DNA of 64,000 nt, taken from an uncultured Tateyamaria sp. (GTDB lineage Bacteria > Pseudomonadota > Alphaproteobacteria > Rhodobacterales > Rhodobacteraceae). Where the stretch lies: positions 681,501-745,500 of the forward strand of contig NZ_CANKXW010000001.1 in NCBI RefSeq assembly GCF_947487805.1. Reading direction: 5' to 3'. The position numbers and the translations under genes were made by a program. This document shows, piece by piece, positions 63,770-64,000 of this stretch. The stretch's first letter is position 1; each line of letters starts with the position of its first letter. The notes under the pieces are model-generated. The model was not told where the DNA came from and did no database searches. It worked only from the letters and a program-made list of their open reading frames with translations.

Positions 63770-64000
63770 CTAGGATCTTTTGTAAATAGAATGGCCAGCG
63801 ACAAATGTCTGAAGAACCTTACCCTGCATGCGCGCGCCGTCAAAGGGCGTGTTGCGCGATTTCGAATGCAACGTACCGCGATCCATCACAAACGGGGCGT
63901 GTGCATCAAAAAGAACCAGATCCGCCGGTGCGCCAACGGCCATGCGACCGGCATCAAGGCCCAGGCGGCGCGCGGGGTTCAGCGACATGGCCCGCCACAG
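63770..64000 (-). CDS. pyrC: Dihydroorotase, C-terminal part (gene continues beyond window)
   Basis: The last 76 residues of an amidohydrolase of pyrimidine synthesis. The visible segment (WRAMSLNPARRLGLDAGRMA, then GAPADLVLFDAHAPF and a final GHSIYK) is typical of the C-terminal end of dihydroorotase and related cyclic amidases. The frame is open to the window edge at 64000. It is upstream of plsY on the same strand with no gap. Confidence 0.85.
   Translation of the reverse strand: MWRAMSLNPARRLGLDAGRMAVGAPADLVLFDAHAPFVMDRGTLHSKSRNTPFDGARMQGKVLQTFVAGHSIYKRS

Overview
The window is gene-dense chromosomal DNA from an alphaproteobacterium, most likely a Roseobacter-group member of the Rhodobacteraceae. 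The grounds are high G+C content, many ATGA/GTGA start-stop overlaps, a two-gene nitrate sensor (nasT-nasS) beside an assimilatory nitrate/nitrite operon, a CueR-copA module, a plant-type glutamate-cysteine ligase, and the gene pairs plsY-pyrC and ubiA/rsmE. I see no rRNA, tRNA, insertion sequence, prophage or CRISPR array. The genus cannot be fixed from this sequence alone.

Region 1 (1-15.8 kb) is catabolic and accessory. The end of a branched-chain/aromatic-type ABC importer (LivH, LivM) is translationally coupled to a TfdB/PheA-like FAD phenol hydroxylase. A LysR regulator is divergent from an MhqO/PcpA/LinE-like ring-cleavage VOC protein and an MhqD-like esterase. A second LysR gene is divergent from a pirin, an XapX-domain membrane protein, a cysteine hydrolase, an amidohydrolase with an odd Cys/His-rich tail, a small acetyltransferase, an IorA/IorB-type molybdenum hydroxylase and an MFS-ABM fusion. 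The theme is uptake and oxidation of aromatic or heterocyclic compounds and protection from quinones.

Region 2 (16.2-19.1 kb) is copper export: copA and cueR behind a promoter with a 19-bp spacer and a CueR-like dyad.

Region 3 (19.2-33.5 kb) is a complete nitrate assimilation system: nasT, nasS, nrtA, nrtB, a fused nrtC/D ATPase, a single-domain globin, nirB, nirD, nasA, a TrpD2-like gene and cysG. Genes from nirB to cysG overlap by 4 bp. The leader before nrtA contains two hairpins with A-x-x-G-x-x hexaloops followed by an intrinsic terminator, the structure expected of an ANTAR (NasT) antitermination target. The fused ATPase looks asymmetric: both unusual residues (H-loop Asn and signature LSNGM) would fall in the same composite ATP site.

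Region 4 (33.5-38.3 kb) has a CPA1 antiporter and iron genes: an iron-binding protein, HemP coupled to an unknown gene, a DUF1289 protein, and Dps with an Irr-box-like palindrome directly upstream of its promoter.

Region 5 (38.5-42.9 kb) is a small redox/detoxification cluster: LysR, a double SnoaL protein, an exported metallo-hydrolase and an exported NTF2-like protein, divergent from a quinone reductase across a perfect inverted repeat.

Region 6 (42.9-64 kb) is mostly housekeeping: a DMT transporter, an orphan CoxG, an ABC-2 exporter, an S49 peptidase, a 55-residue membrane protein with paired CxC motifs, a CaCA exchanger, a pteridine-reductase-like SDR, uvrC, pgsA, moaD, moaE, an OmpA-family protein, ubiA, rsmE, gshA, a GbsR/MarR-regulated pair of membrane genes, a hydrolase, a LysE exporter, plsY and the end of pyrC.
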